NCBI GenBank assembly: GCA_013368325.1
Contig: JAACJK010000172.1
Span: 186,001 to 250,000 of the forward strand
Length of the DNA stretch: 64,000 bases
Source of the DNA: Ephemerocybe angulata
Lineage: Eukaryota > Basidiomycota > Agaricomycetes > Agaricales > Psathyrellaceae
Reading direction: 5' to 3'
The notes under the pieces were generated by a model. That model ran no database searches, was not told where the DNA came from, and was given only the letters and a program-made list of their open reading frames with translations. The translations under genes and the position numbers were made by a program. Position 1 is the stretch's first letter; each line of letters begins with the position of its first letter. This document shows, piece after piece, positions 1 through 12,705 of this stretch.

Positions 1-1781
1 CGTCAGACGTATGGACGGAGATTATAACTTCTCTTGAGCCCCTGGACGTACTGACTCTAAATCTGGTATGGCGTTCCCTTTCAATGAAGTTCATCTTCGA
101 GGCTAATAGCCTTGCCCGCTTACTCTCGTCCACAGGTTTGCAAGGTCCTTCATGACTTACTATGCGAGAGACATACCTGGGTTTCGGTTCTACGGGCCAT
201 CTGCGAGAAGCATGCAATATTTCTGCCCTCTTTCTACCCCCTCAGTGAAATGGATTTGAAGCAACTCCAGCGTACTGCCCTTGGTCGATTGCGCTGGGCT
301 AATCTGATTAGGAAGAACGCCGCCCAACTTCAGAATATCAACAGCCCAATCACGTTGGCTCCAAAGTCCGTTTCCGCATTTCCCCACAGTGTGTTGTCGT
401 CCGAAGTCAATGGACAAGGCGAACGCCTTTTGATTCCGGGGGGACGGTTCCTCCTCATAGGGGAACGGAATGAAGTTCTCCTATGGGACCTTGGCGCAGC
501 GGGACGCTCTCCACTATTGGATCCTCTCCTCGTGGACAAATTGGTCTTTAAACCGAAGGATGGAACATTTCTGTCCGTCACAGTCATTCCAAACGGAATG
601 AATCGGCTGAAAGTGGCCGTCGCGCTGGAAGCGAAGACTTCGAACGAAGACCTCGTGAAGTACGTATGTACTGATCTGAGCCTGAACATCAGGCGATTCA
701 TCAGACCCATTCTCATAAAATCTATTTTTTATCAGAATCTATGTATACACAATCGCTCCAAACGAGCAAAAGGCAACCTTCCGTCTACTGGCCTCGCTCA
801 CAACATGTCTGTCGTCTTTGAATAGGTTTGCTGGGAGTCCACAGATGGGATTCTTCTTTTCCCTTTCCGGAGACCGCTTATTCATGCGAACATCTGGGCG
901 AAGCATTGTATGGGACTTCGTTCATGGCAACTACGCTCTTGGACACGGAAATATAAGTGCCCTTCCTTTCCAGGTAATTACACGATGTTAAACTGTGTCG
1001 GTGGAATGATCTTACTGACACTGTTGTGTCTTAGGTCGTATTCACTGGAGACCTGGTCATTGAACTAGAGTCGGATTCTGTGTACATCTGGAAAATCCCA
1101 GCTCTGGACTGTCGCACCCAAGACTCCCCGGTCATCATTCTCGATGCCCGCTCAACTCCAGCTCAGGTCCTTTATCCGAAGAAGCATAGCTTGAAATATC
1201 CCTTTCAATCCGAGGGCCCGGAAAATAGGTTCCGTAACAAAATCGTCGTTCGCTCAGGCTGGAACCAAACCCCTGACCTCCCCATAATATTCGACTTGTT
1301 TCGCCCCTCCGAAGTCGACGACGATTTGGATTGTGTGGCGGCAGAAGGGCTTCGGTATCAGTTGAAAGTCGACAGTAATCTTGCAGACGATCAGCCCCCC
1401 AAAGCCGAAATTACCCTCCTAGCTGCGTTCAAAGCTCCGAAACATAGCGCTTACTACCCTTCGACGTCCGCCGACCTCAGTGCGAACTTGGTGGAGCTTG
1501 GATTCCCCGCCCCTGGACAGTTTGACAACTACTTGTCGGATGAAATGCTGCTCCTGTTCGGCGTGTATTCTGTAAACATCGACCCGATAACCAATACCAA
1601 ACTCAACAGCGACAGAGAGCCGACAGGCGTGCCTACGGCGACAATGGCCGTCACAAAAATATGCGACGAGAGTGGCACGGCGTTATGGTCAATGTGTTCA
1701 TCGTCCGGTCGATTGGTTTTTAGTGACGTAGATTCAGATACGCGGAAAACGTCTATTCGCATTACTGATTACCTGTCGTAA
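1..1781 (+). CDS. F-box domain protein, 5'-truncated by window edge
   Basis: The start codon lies left of the window. The exon ending at 65 reads DVWTEIITSLEPLDVLTLNL and joins in phase 0, across a GT-AG intron (66-135), to VCKVLHDLLCERHTWVSVLR. Together these form an F-box helix bundle with the usual Trp/Leu spacing. Later introns fall near 661-735 and 974-1033. The last exon encodes YIWKIPALDCRTQ and ends in TAA at 1779-1781. The rest resembles the long, poorly conserved C-terminal part of agaricomycete F-box proteins; the segments GRFLLIGERNEVLLWDL and RSIVWDFVHGNYALG look like degenerate beta-propeller strands. Family knowledge says the F-box binds Skp1 in SCF ubiquitin ligases; the substrate cannot be told. 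Such genes are greatly expanded in mushrooms. Confidence is good for the class and low for any specific role. Confidence 0.75.
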
Positions 1782-2018
1782 AAGTAATCCAGGCATTCAA
1801 TATTCATGTTGAACGTTGCAGAGTAGGAACAGGTAGGAACCCCGATAGCCTCGGGGTCGGCCAATCAGTTGGGGGATCATCGCTCATCTTTGATCCGTCG
1901 AAGGGTCCCAGTTCCGGTCACGGTGACTATCCTCGTCTGCCATTGTTACTTGATTGTTACATCCACCATCATACAGCGTTACATATGTACCCTCGAGCCA
2001 GGACGACACATTCACAAC
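1782..2018. other. Short convergent intergenic spacer
   Basis: This 237-bp spacer lies between the 3' ends of the F-box gene (+) and THI4 (-), so it holds both 3' UTRs. No further signal was recognised. Confidence 0.5.
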
Positions 2019-3221
<1,203 letters not shown>

Positions 3222-3270
3222 TTTGAGGATATCGAGGTAAGTTCCTTGAGGAATAAGGTAGGTGTCTCAG

Positions 3271-3279
3271 CTTTTTATA
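3271..3279 (-). promoter_or_regulatory. TATA box of THI4
   Basis: On the minus strand this reads TATAAAAAG, about 50 bp upstream of the THI4 start codon. Spacing and sequence fit a strong core promoter, as expected for an abundant single-turnover enzyme. Confidence 0.55.
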
Positions 3280-4395
3280 CCGTTTTCTTATCACTGATAT
3301 GTTTATCAGCGGCACCTGGTTCTCTGGTCTTCTTTCGGAGCCAACCCTCGACGAAGACTAGGATTGGCGTCGGCGTAGTCCATTGCGTTCACACAGTGGG
3401 TCTTCTGAGTTCTCCGCAATGGACCCCGCCACAAGACCCCGTTCCTTGGTTTTCCGACACTCTTTGTGGTCTCTTCCAAGACAATCTGGAGCATAAACCA
3501 CCAGATTCTGATGGACATATTCTTGGAAGAAGCGCACTGTAAGTGACAATGCTCCACCGACAATATCGCCGTGGGCTTTGGGCATAACTCGAGGGGTCTT
3601 CTCAGTTCCATTCGAAAATGTTCGTCGACTTCCACAAGTTCTTTGCTCCAACAGAAGGTAGCATTAGCTCTCGACCTATTTGCGCTGCGTGATCTGCTAT
3701 AGTGGGAGTGTTCCTCCACCGAGGAAGGGTCTCAATCTTTTCCGGCCCACCCGAAGTTCTTTCTATCTGTCTTCTTCAAATACCAGATCGCAAGTCGCTG
3801 GAAATTGACTCTTGCGGCCCGAGCTTTCTGTGATTCTGATTGCGCTCGGACATATCGGCCGACACAAGAGCGTTAATTGGTTAGGACCGAGACAGCGCCG
3901 ACAGAACTCGATTTACTTCCATCGGTCCCACTATCAAGGAGTACTGATTCGACTTTCATTTCTATATCAATTTGGCGCCAGTGGCATTGATCCCGACAGT
4001 AGTATAATTTAAGACGGCTATTCAAACCGTTCTTGCTTGACCATTGGGCGTCGATATTGCGCAAATGGAACCAATATCAAGTCTTCAGTGGGCGCCCAGA
4101 GCCATGGGTGTGACAGTTAATGGATGTCACGGCAGCGAAAGGTGAGAAAGGGCAGTGACCCGATTACAAGATTCGGGACAATTGACATCCCGCTTTATCC
4201 TTCCTACGATCACGGCCTCCAGGGTTATCACTCTCTTCGTTTCTTGCAGTCACCATTCCCGACCGCAACCCCATTCCCGAAGGCCAACCTAGGGCCATTG
4301 AGCCTGAACCTGACCTCAACGAATCTGTTATCGAACGGTCACCACAACCAAGACCTCGTCGAGTACTTTGGTGCCGTCGTCCACCACGCTCAAAT
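3280..4395. other. Divergent intergenic region, THI4 / chorismate mutase
   Basis: Only short overlapping open frames on both strands occur here, the longest about 137 codons on the minus strand at 3306-3719. None gives a recognisable domain or a supported exon chain. It probably holds the THI4 upstream promoter and the promoter/5' UTR of the chorismate mutase gene. Confidence 0.4.
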
Positions 4396-5594
4396 ATGAT
4401 TTCGCTCAACTTTATGACGGGGGAGGACCCGCTGTCTCTGGACCGAATTCGAGCTGTACTGATTCGCCTGGAGGATACCATCATCTTTGGGCTTATCGAA
4501 AGAGCGCAGTTTGCTCACAACCCTCGAATCTATCAGAAGGGCGCGTTCAAGGAGCTCGTCGATCTAGGGTTCACGGGAAGTTGGTTGGAGTGGTTCTTGA
4601 AGGAGACGGAGACCTTCCATGGTGCGTTTTTCGACTTTCTAATCAGTTCGAGATGAACTCACGCCTTGAATGGTGCTGCAGCCAAGGCGAGGAGATACAC
4701 AAGGTACGAGGGACCAGATCTTTCGGCAGGGTCTGTATTGACCATCGTACAGTCCAGATGAATACCCTTTCACTGTAGGCCTTCCTGAGCCGGTACTACC
4801 GCCACTGACCTTCCCGAAAATCCTCTTCCCCAACAACATCAACGCCAATCCCTCCATTCTTTCCTTCTATACGCGCGCCATCGTCCCTCGTATCACCCGC
4901 CGAGCGACGCTTGCACTGGCTGCTCAGAAGCGGGCTCAGGGCATCATCGGTGACGAGGAATTCGAAGACGACGGTAACTACGGAAGCTCCGCGAACTTGG
5001 ACATCGAAGTGCTCTCGTCTATCAGCAAGCGTGTACATTACGGTATGTGTGGTTATTCTCGTCCACACCCCAGGATACTTCACTGATCACTCCGACATTG
5101 TCGCCGCCATGCTCTGCAGGCAAATTCGTTTCAGAGTCGAAATTCATGAGCGACCCCGCAGCTTTCGTTCCACACATCATCAAACCCAACCGCGAAGCTC
5201 TTGAAAAACTTATCACCAAACCTGAGGTCGAGCGGAAACTCCTTCTTCGTCTGCAAAAGAAAGCCGCAATCTATGCTCAGGACGTGGGCCCTGACGGAGA
5301 GGCGATAGGGTTGAACGGGAATGGGAATGCAGATGCAAATGGATCTGCTAAGCTCAGCGCCTCGGCCAAGATCGATGTTGACGGCGTCGTGGATTTATAT
5401 GAGAGTTACATCATTCCCCTAACGAAGGAGGTGGAGGTGCGCCTGGAGTCATTGGCATTCCACGAGCTGAGCTAACCTATCTGGGGTTTCGTTAGGTCGA
5501 CTACCTCCTCCACAGACTCGACGGCTTAAGCCAAGACGACATAGACAAGCTCCTCGAAATTTCGAAGAACAAGGCAGCCGCTCAAGCTGCATAG
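4396..5594 (+). CDS. ARO7: Chorismate mutase (eukaryotic AroQ type)
   Basis: It converts chorismate to prephenate, the branch step to Phe and Tyr, and is a cytosolic homodimer in fungi. Exon 1 reads [20 protein letters not shown] then [12 protein letters not shown], the classic first helix with its catalytic Arg. Later exons give [63 protein letters not shown] and [20 protein letters not shown]. The fungal allosteric Trp/Tyr effector architecture therefore appears present. Four introns fit GT-AG, at about 4621-4680, 4703-4751, 5042-5119 and 5435-5495. The protein ends in AAAQAA with TAG at 5592-5594. One oddity is a low-complexity Asn/Gly/Ala/Ser insert near 5310-5370, before the last helix. 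The start could also be the in-frame Met at 4414. Confidence 0.93.
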
Positions 5595-6610
5595 GAATAT
5601 ACTATGGTATCCTTTGGGTTATATCATTGCTTTCGTGGGCCGGAACGGAAACAAGAGGGTCGTAATAAGTACGATTCTCTAAATAATGTAAACTAATATA
5701 TTACAACTTGGAAGATACTTATTTCAGAATGGTTCCAAGAATAAGCAAGCGCCCAGGCGTCAAGTCCGGAAATGGCAAGTCCGTAGCAGGTCTCATGACA
5801 TCAATGCAGCGTTTCAGGGGAAAGTTGGGGGAAGCGGCTTGCAGTACTAGTGATCCAGGGACAACCTATAGATCTGCATTGCGCGTCCTTGAAAAGCTGG
5901 TTGACGCATAGGGTGAAATAGCCCACTCAACTTTTGGATTTGGAACAGCCAAGGATCGCAAGGGGCGACCTCAAGTGTAGCAAAATATAGATGAAACGAA
6001 AGTGGGCTACAATGTATTGAATTCACTGAGAACGTTGGCGAAAGGACAAGAATACATGTGACCAGCTATAATGGAAGACGAGCAAGGAACGAGGGGAAGC
6101 ACTGAGTGGCAGCAAGCAAGTGAGCGTATGTGGATCTGGAGCCTGAACATCAGGAGCAGGAAAGATGGGCATAAAGGTATCGCGAAAAAGGGGTCCGTCC
6201 AGGGAGTAAACGAAAGGCAACTCGGGATATAAGGATAAGGGGGTAAACGGCATACCAAAGCAAGCAGGAGCATGTATCCTGGGCGGTATTTAGAACAAGG
6301 TATAGTGGAACGGAACCCAATAATGAAGGAAGCTAGCAATCAATCTGAGATACAAGTAATAATAAGAGGAGTGAAACTAAGACCAAGTCCGGCAGGTAGT
6401 GGGAAGCTAAGGAATGGTGAAAGAGTGGTCACGGCAACCTAGAAGGAAGTGGTGGTGATATACAAGACAGATGGGAGATAGCGTTTCCAATAGATGGATA
6501 CCGAGGGAGATGACTTGGATGGAGGAGTGATAGCATGGGATCACAGACCAAGATCTGAGAATGATAGATGAGAGTGAGCCACTGTGAACTAAGGGTGGAA
6601 AGTAGTGACG
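5595..6610. other. Intergenic, convergent 3' ends
   Basis: About 1 kb between chorismate mutase (+) and the first septin-like gene (-). Short open frames (for example 5708-5911 + and 6007-6339 -) show no recognisable domain. It likely holds 3' UTRs; the septin-like coding end could extend slightly into it if GTATGT after the last Leu-Glu-Gly codons is used as a splice donor. Confidence 0.4.
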
Positions 6611-8883
6611 CTACATACCCTCGAGAAGACGTTGTCGCTGCTCTTCCGAGATCTGAGCAGTGGCGCGACGAGCGAGAAGCTTTTCCGTGCGATATTTCTC
6701 ATACAACACTTCCTTGGTACGAATTTTGAGGAGCTAGAAACACTTATTAGATGCAGACCAGAGAGTGGAGAACGGAGACCGACGAACCTTGAAATGCGTT
6801 GAAAGTACGGCCGTCCTCATCGCCGCAAAGTCGCAATGTTGAGGATCCAACACATCAATCGTCCCCCATCGGTACTTCCTCACAAACACCCCTTTGAGAT
6901 CCTCCGGGGGCCCACCGAGGAACGGCACGTTCTTTAAGCTCTTGACCGAGGCCGGGGTCGGGGGCTCAGTCACATCACCCGTACTCTCAGACGTGAGCGC
7001 CGCGCCATCCGTGCTCAGCATCGACGCAGATCGCAGCGGACGCCGCCGCCCAGGCTCTGGTGCAATCAGAGCAAACGGCAGTAGAGAGCTCATAGGCTCC
7101 TTCGCAACGATGTACGCAGAGAAGCGCACATTCGCGACGCTCTCGCGATCGTGCGAGTCAGGCGAGGTCGGGCGACGCTCGTCTTCTGCGACCTGAGAAA
7201 GGTCCCTCCGCGATCGAGACCGCGAGAGCGGCCGTGCATGGCGCTTGGACCGCAGCTTGATCACTGGCCTCGACCCGCGCTCCTCGTCCTCGGACTGGTC
7301 CTGTCCATCCACCTTGGCGTGTCCGTTAGGGCTGCTGTTAGCGGCGGTGGTATCCTCGGCTGTCGTGGGCTTGGGCTCAGAGGGCTCTTCTCCGCCAACA
7401 CCGTCCGCGTTACCATTTCCATTCTCGGCTGGGACAGATGCAGGGGCGAATTTAGTCTTGCGCTTTGGCGTGCTTGCAGGGTCAGGAACGCTAGCTTCAG
7501 GGGGGGCGAAGACGCCAAAGTCGATTCCGGCCTTCGTTAGGCCTGTCCTAACAGCCTTCTTGACGGCCTTGAGCTTCTCGTCCGTCAGCGAGTCTGAATG
7601 CGCGATGACAGGCAGGACGTTGGCGCGGGCTGAGATGCGGCGTATGACGCGGATCTCGGCGGGAGACATGCTGAGGACTTCCTCCTCCTCCTTCTCGTGG
7701 ATGGATTGGGCTTCGTCTTCGTCCTCTTCGGATGAGGTGTCGGGGACGAGGTCAGGAACGTTGGGTTGGGATACCGTCTTCGTGGGGAAGGTTGAGGTTG
7801 GAGACCGTCGCTCTTCCGCGGTAGTAACCGAAGTGGGGTCGATCATGTAGATACAGCTGGCAGAAAGCAAGAGCTTGAGTGAACGAAACGTAGCCAGAAG
7901 CTAAGCGGACGTACAGATGGATATGCTGGTCGCCCTTGCTTTGACGGACGACTTTGGATTCCTACAAGATGGCCGTTCTCAACATGGTGGCGCAGGGCCA
8001 GACGAACGAAGGACGCACCTCGCTCATAGTATCTGCATACTGAGCATCCAGATACTTGATCACCGTGTTCACCTGCCTCTCCAACTTCAGCTCCTTGCTC
8101 TCCTGGAAATCCAGCCCGGGTGTGTCGATGACCGAGAACAAAATCCTGTCGAACCGCGACTCGCATATTTCCACACAAGCCGTCTGGATCCCCAGCGTCG
8201 TCTTCGCCGGCCCCCTTAAGAAACTATCAAGCGCCGCTCTCTGGTCCACCGTCGCCGTAGGTGAAATATCCGCCGTCTCGAGCAACAATCTCAGCAGCGA
8301 CGTCTTGCCCGTCCCTTTGCCCCCAACAACCTACACACACACGTTAGCACAGTACGAAAGGCGGGATTCGCTGGCACCCCGCAGCCCCTGAATCGCCAGC
8401 CGGTGGCCCGGAAGCACTCACCATCAAGTTGAACGTCGGCGGGACGCGCGCCCTTCTCTGGCTGTACCTGCCAGCCGCGGGCACCGTCGTCGACGCCATC
8501 GTCGCGCGCTTGGGCTCAAAGCTCGGCGGGGCCCCGGGCGTCATGTACAGCGCCGAGATGCTCCCGCCGTTCGCGCCATCCTGTGCGGTGGCATGCCCAT
8601 TGCTGCTCTCCGAGGGCCTGAACGGCTTGTGGAAGGGTATCGGCACGCGCTCGGCGCTGTGCAGGGAGACCTTGGCGGCGTTTGCAGGCGCCTGTCCGTC
8701 TTGCTTGGTGGACTTGGCGTCGTCGTAGTCGGTGTCGGCTTGCGGCTGCTCACGGATGGCGTCAATGTCAACAAGGTCCTCGGGCCACGGGATGCCCTGG
8801 CTGGTGAGCGTCGGCAGCGACGGCGAGGCGCGTATCGCCGGGGGTGCTGGCTCCTGCTTGGGTTTGCGGCGGAACGAGAACAT
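6611..8883 (-). CDS. Septin-like P-loop GTPase with large inserts
   Basis: The start at 8883 reads MFSFRRKPKQEPAPP, followed by a disordered Pro/Ser-rich N-terminus. The GTPase core begins after an intron at about 8332-8422. G1 is VVGGKGTGKTSLLRLLLETA, a good Walker A. G3 is FSVIDTPGLDFQES. Introns follow near 7960-8011 and 7857-7914. After CIYMIDPTSV, where the septin family has its switch region, comes a long acidic insert (EEDEDEAQSIHEKEEEE). The G4 position is NVLPVIAHSDSLT, where septins have AKAD. A second insert (about residues 400-480) is rich in Arg/Ser, including RPLSRSRSRRDLS. The fold ends FVRKYRWGTIDVLDPQHCDF and EVLYEKYRTEKLLARR. Septins polymerise at cortex and septum; whether this divergent protein does is unknown. 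Coordinates assume the stop TAG at 6611-6613. Confidence 0.8.
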
Positions 8884-9629
8884 GACGCGACCGGGGGTAT
8901 GAAGTTGTACGTGGTAACTTGAGCTGAAGAAAAATAAGAAGAAAAAGGGAAGAAGATGTGGAAGAAGGCCGAGTTGGGTGCGGCGCGTCGACGTGACAGG
9001 ATCTGTGGTGGCGGCGGGGCTCACAGAAGCACGGTCAACGGCACGTCCTGGAGCTGCACAAACGTTAAGTACAGAGCACAAAGAGCCCACGCAGTGATTT
9101 TCATCAACCCAATTTGCCCTCTCTTAAATGCTACCGACCTCCAGATCATCAGCTGGCCAAACACTCAGGCTCCCCGCGCGGAGCATTCATACTAACAATA
9201 AATTCGTTTTTCGATGGTAAAGAATACACAAGGAGTGCAGCACTTCTACTGCTGTATGCAAAAAGACAATAGCTAGCTATTCGATTGCTTGAAGCCCAAA
9301 AACCCACATGAAGACGAATATCGACACAAAGCAAGCAAGCAAAAAGGGTAACACGACACCATCGTGCAGCATGGAGCAGGCGCAATACAGATAAGCAGTC
9401 AAGAAGCGTTCTGAAGGGAGAGCATGAGTTGTATAGATATAGACTGGATAATGCGAGCACAACAACAGATATTCAGGGATGAGGAAGACCGGAAGGAAGG
9501 AAGGAGATATTCTACAATGGATGGCACAGATGGTGGAATCATGGATGGAGGAAGAAAGGGAGGACAAACAGCAGCACAATCACAACAACAGCAGACAAAG
9601 TCCAAGGGGGCGTCGGGGGGTATACCTGC
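8884..9629. other. Upstream region of septin-like gene / 3' flank of fusion gene
   Basis: About 750 bp between two minus-strand genes. It is A/C-rich, with many short ORFs and no recognisable coding segment. It presumably carries the promoter of the first septin-like gene and the 3' UTR of the next. Confidence 0.4.
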
Positions 9630-10806
9630 TCACTGAGCAATGGAGAGCGTCTCCTCCATCCTCATTTTCTTCGCGACTCGACCCATATCGTTCGGGTGGT
9701 GGTCCAGTGGCCTTTTCAAGTCTAGATCGTCATCAAGACGATGTCCCATTTCCCGGCCATGATCGTTGCCACCTGTCGATGGTGTCGGGATCATGCGAGA
9801 GGAGGGGGGAGAAAGTGATTCAGGGGGAGAGTCTGCAGTGGTCTTCGACGTCGACGCCCGTCTTTTCTTCGGCCCAGGTCCACCTGCATCATGCACATAA
9901 TTGCACGCCAACTGTCTTCGAGCACAGCTGGCACACGCCGGGTGTGCACCATCACATTTCGTCTTTCGGGCTGCAGAAGGCAATAAGTCATCTATAAACG
10001 GAACGAAGCTTAAACTCAAACAGCGACGCACCTCTGCAGAAATTACATGCAACAACCTTGGGCCCAGAGCTTCCAGAGCCCCTCGAGCTCTTGTTCGGAA
10101 CCGTCGCAGCACGCTTCCTCAATAAAGCCTGCTGGTCATTGGCGGGGCGTATCGGCGCCAGCGCCAAATTGTTCGGGGCAGACATCGGGACCGGGGTCGA
10201 GGGCGCACTATCAGGCGGAAGGAGGGTGGTAATGTGGGGAAGCTCGTGATCCGGGTAGAACGCATGCTGTTGCTGCTGGGGTTCCGGGTGGCGAATCATC
10301 TTTGCTTGCTGAAAATGGGAAGGAGGCGGTGGAGGTGGGGCCGGAAGGGGTGGTGATGCTGCGCTCGGGCCACCCATTGAGTTGGGATAGGGACGGTCGT
10401 TCATCGGGGGAAGCACGCCAGGGGGAGGAGGGTGATAGCCATCGGGATGAAGTTTATCGACGTTAGAGCTTCGCCTAGAGACGGGCTGCGACGGGACCTC
10501 GGGCGAAGCTGACGGCTCGGGAGAGCGCTCATCTCCGCTATCACTTTCACTCTCTTCACCCTTGGGACGCTGTGTCCTGGATATGGTCCCCCTGCGCTTG
10601 TTCTGGGGCATGTAGTCACAGGGATTGCTCCGCTTCAAGCACTGGCCACATGCTGGACGACCCCCATCACATTTTAACTTTCGCGCTGCAAAGGAAGGTC
10701 TTGGTCAGTAACATAGTCCGAACTTAGGAGTAAGGAAGACGGTTCTACATCGGCAGAAGTTGCACGCAACGGTTATTTTCTTCGTTCGCTGCTTAGTCGT
10801 TCCTAA
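9630..10806 (-). other. Tandem Zn(II)2Cys6 module (3' half of the fusion model)
   Basis: Cluster 1 is CNFCR-SRKLKC-DGGRPAC-GQC-LKRSNPC. Cluster 2 is CNFCR-ARKTKC-DGAHPAC-ASC-ARRQLAC. All twelve Cys are present, so both should bind two Zn each and contact DNA (established for the Gal4-type family). Each cluster is split by a phase-1 intron after the Arg following the second Cys. The linker between them, about 190 residues, is rich in Pro, Ser and Gln. If the septin-like part is a separate gene, this module is an independent transcription factor. It is listed so that the reading is not lost. Confidence 0.75.
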
Positions 10807-12705
10807 AAGCGAGGGGGGGATGTATTAGATGGAGCGCCCAAAGAAGCACGAGGACAATGCAAACTTACTTGGGCCCGAGGACTTGACTGAGCCGCTGGCG
10901 GTGCTCCCGTCGTTCATGGGGCGCCCCCCGCCTGCACGAAGGTCTGTTGGATGGGCAGGCATAGCAATGGGGTGTCGATGGGGAGGTTGGGCAGCGGTAT
11001 CAATTGCTAATATAGGTCTCGAACCAGAGGGGATGGGACCCATAACGTGAGGGATCTGTGAAACGGAGTGACGAGAAGCGGGAGCGTGGTGGGGAGCATA
11101 TTCCGCTTTGAACTTCTCGAAAAGGTATTCCCTCGTGTATTTCTGGAGAGTCTGTACGTGGAAATGGAACCATTAGGAATGTTGCGATCACCCACCGGCG
11201 GAGAAAGAAGGAGAGATGCTTACATCCATGTGATGAAATATCGCAGATCTGAGCGACAGGAAGTCGCTATGCGCAGGGTCAAGGACATCCACGGTGCCCC
11301 AGCGATAGCTTCGAATGAATTTCCCTCGAGAGAGTTTGGAAGGAGGTGGGTATTGCTGGGAGGGGCTGTACTGCTGGATGAGCTCGTGCCGCGACAGTGT
11401 CCTTCGGGGAACACCATCACTATGGGAGTACATGTCGGGGGAAATAAGAGCATAGGGGAGGCGTAAGATGGCAGGAGAGACGGGAGAAGTGGGGGGCGAG
11501 TTGTTGGAAGTTGATGCCCCATTCGCATAGCCATTCGAGGGCTCGACCCGCTCGTCTGGATGCTGGGTTCCGTACTGGCCATCCATGTCGAATATGCCGA
11601 AGCCGATGCCCGCCTCTGCGAGGTCCCGTCGAATAGCCACCTTAACCGCGGCGAGACGGTCGTTGGAGAGGATGTCTGCGCGTGCGATAACAGGGAGCAC
11701 ATTCACCCGGCCAGACAAGCGGCGGATTGCCGTAATATCGGGCTTGGGCAGTGCGGCGCGGAAAAGGAGCGGGTTGGTGGCTACAGGGGGCTCGAGGATG
11801 ACCGGTTCTTGGTCGGGCTGGGAAAAGCTCCCATTGCGTGTTCGGGGCACCACAGGGGCCGGCGGACCTGGTACTGACGGCGGAACGATCTGGTCGGGGT
11901 CCAAGAAGTAGATACAGCTGGGAGAAGGCCAGCATTAGCAACGGCGACACGGGGGCATCAGACATGGAGTGACATACAGATGAACATAGCGGAAACCAGG
12001 GTTTGTGTGGTTCTAGAAACGAAGCGCATCGTATCAGCTGATGCGCCGCCGCTATGCACGATAGCGAGGGAGGGGGGCGAGCGCTTACCTCGGCGTGGCC
12101 AATACCGTCTGCAAACCTTGAATCGACATGATGCAGGGTCTCCATCATCGCGCGCTCTGCGCTCTGCTCGTCGGAAAAGTCGAAGGAGGGAGTGTCGATG
12201 AGGGTGAGGCCCAGGGGGTGCTTGGAACCATTGCCGTCGGTGTCGGCCTCGATGTCGAGGGTGGCCGAGCGAATGTAGGAGGTGTGGCCTGCAGCGCCCT
12301 GGACGAACTTTGCAACGGAGGCGAGCTGGTCCTTGGTGACATTGGGGGATATATCGCAGGTGTCGAGGAGGAGGCGGAGGAAACTGGTCTTGCCTGTGAT
12401 CCGAGAACGAGCGGGGGTTATTAGCCATGTCCTGGGGAGCCCGCGCCCCCGGAACGGGCGGGATGGGGATGAACTCGACTCACCGCCGCGACAGCCTGCT
12501 ACAAGGAGGGTGAACTCTGGTCTTGGGCCGTCTGGGGGGCAGAAATGGGGGATGGATGAGCTGAAAAGGCGGGGTGCAGAAGAAGCGGGTTACCTGGGGC
12601 CTCATGAGCGGACGCGGCATGGGGATTGTTTCCGTACGGCGGCTGCAGAGGGTGTCCAGCGCGTTCCTGGTCGTCGAGGCGGATCCGACGGTCAGCAGGG
12701 TTCAT
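9630..12705 (-). CDS. Septin-like GTPase fused in frame to two Zn(II)2Cys6 clusters
   Basis: The start at 12705 reads MNPADRRIRLDDQERAG. After an intron at about 12531-12592, the exon chain gives EFTLLVAGCRG|GKTSFLRLLL (G1), LTLIDTPSFDFSDEQ (G3), NVLPVIARADILS (G4) and FIRSYRWGTVDVLDPAHSDF. This is the same plan as the neighbouring septin-like gene. The last septin-type exon, EYLFEKFKAEYAPHHA, stays open through SQIPHVMGPIPSGSRP to KSSGP. A phase-1 intron (about 10807-10869) joins it to TKQRTKKITVACNFCR, the start of a zinc cluster (C-x2-C-x6-C-x6-C-x2-C-x6-C). A Pro/Gln-rich linker follows, then a second complete cluster beginning VVACNFCRARKTKC. The protein ends ETLSIAQ, TGA at 9630-9632. 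No fungal_trans (middle homology) domain is seen. Alternative: two adjacent genes, the second starting at an internal Met such as 11043. The fusion is inferred from frame continuity only. Confidence 0.6.

Noticed and set aside
3306..3719. A 137-codon minus-strand open frame upstream of THI4
   Set aside because: No recognisable domain, overlapping ORFs in other frames, and no splice-supported extension. Treated as intergenic.
6894..7850. Plus-strand ORFs over the first septin-like gene (up to 201 codons)
   Set aside because: Ser/Ala/Gly-rich antisense shadows of a biased coding exon.
11015..11040. GGTTCGAGACC on the minus strand, resembling a tRNA B box
   Set aside because: It lies in the coding exon of the septin/zinc-cluster gene (Gly-Ser-Arg-Pro) and no cloverleaf can be formed around it.
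11560..11911. Plus-strand ORFs over the septin-like exons
   Set aside because: Shadows of the minus-strand coding frame; no motifs of their own.
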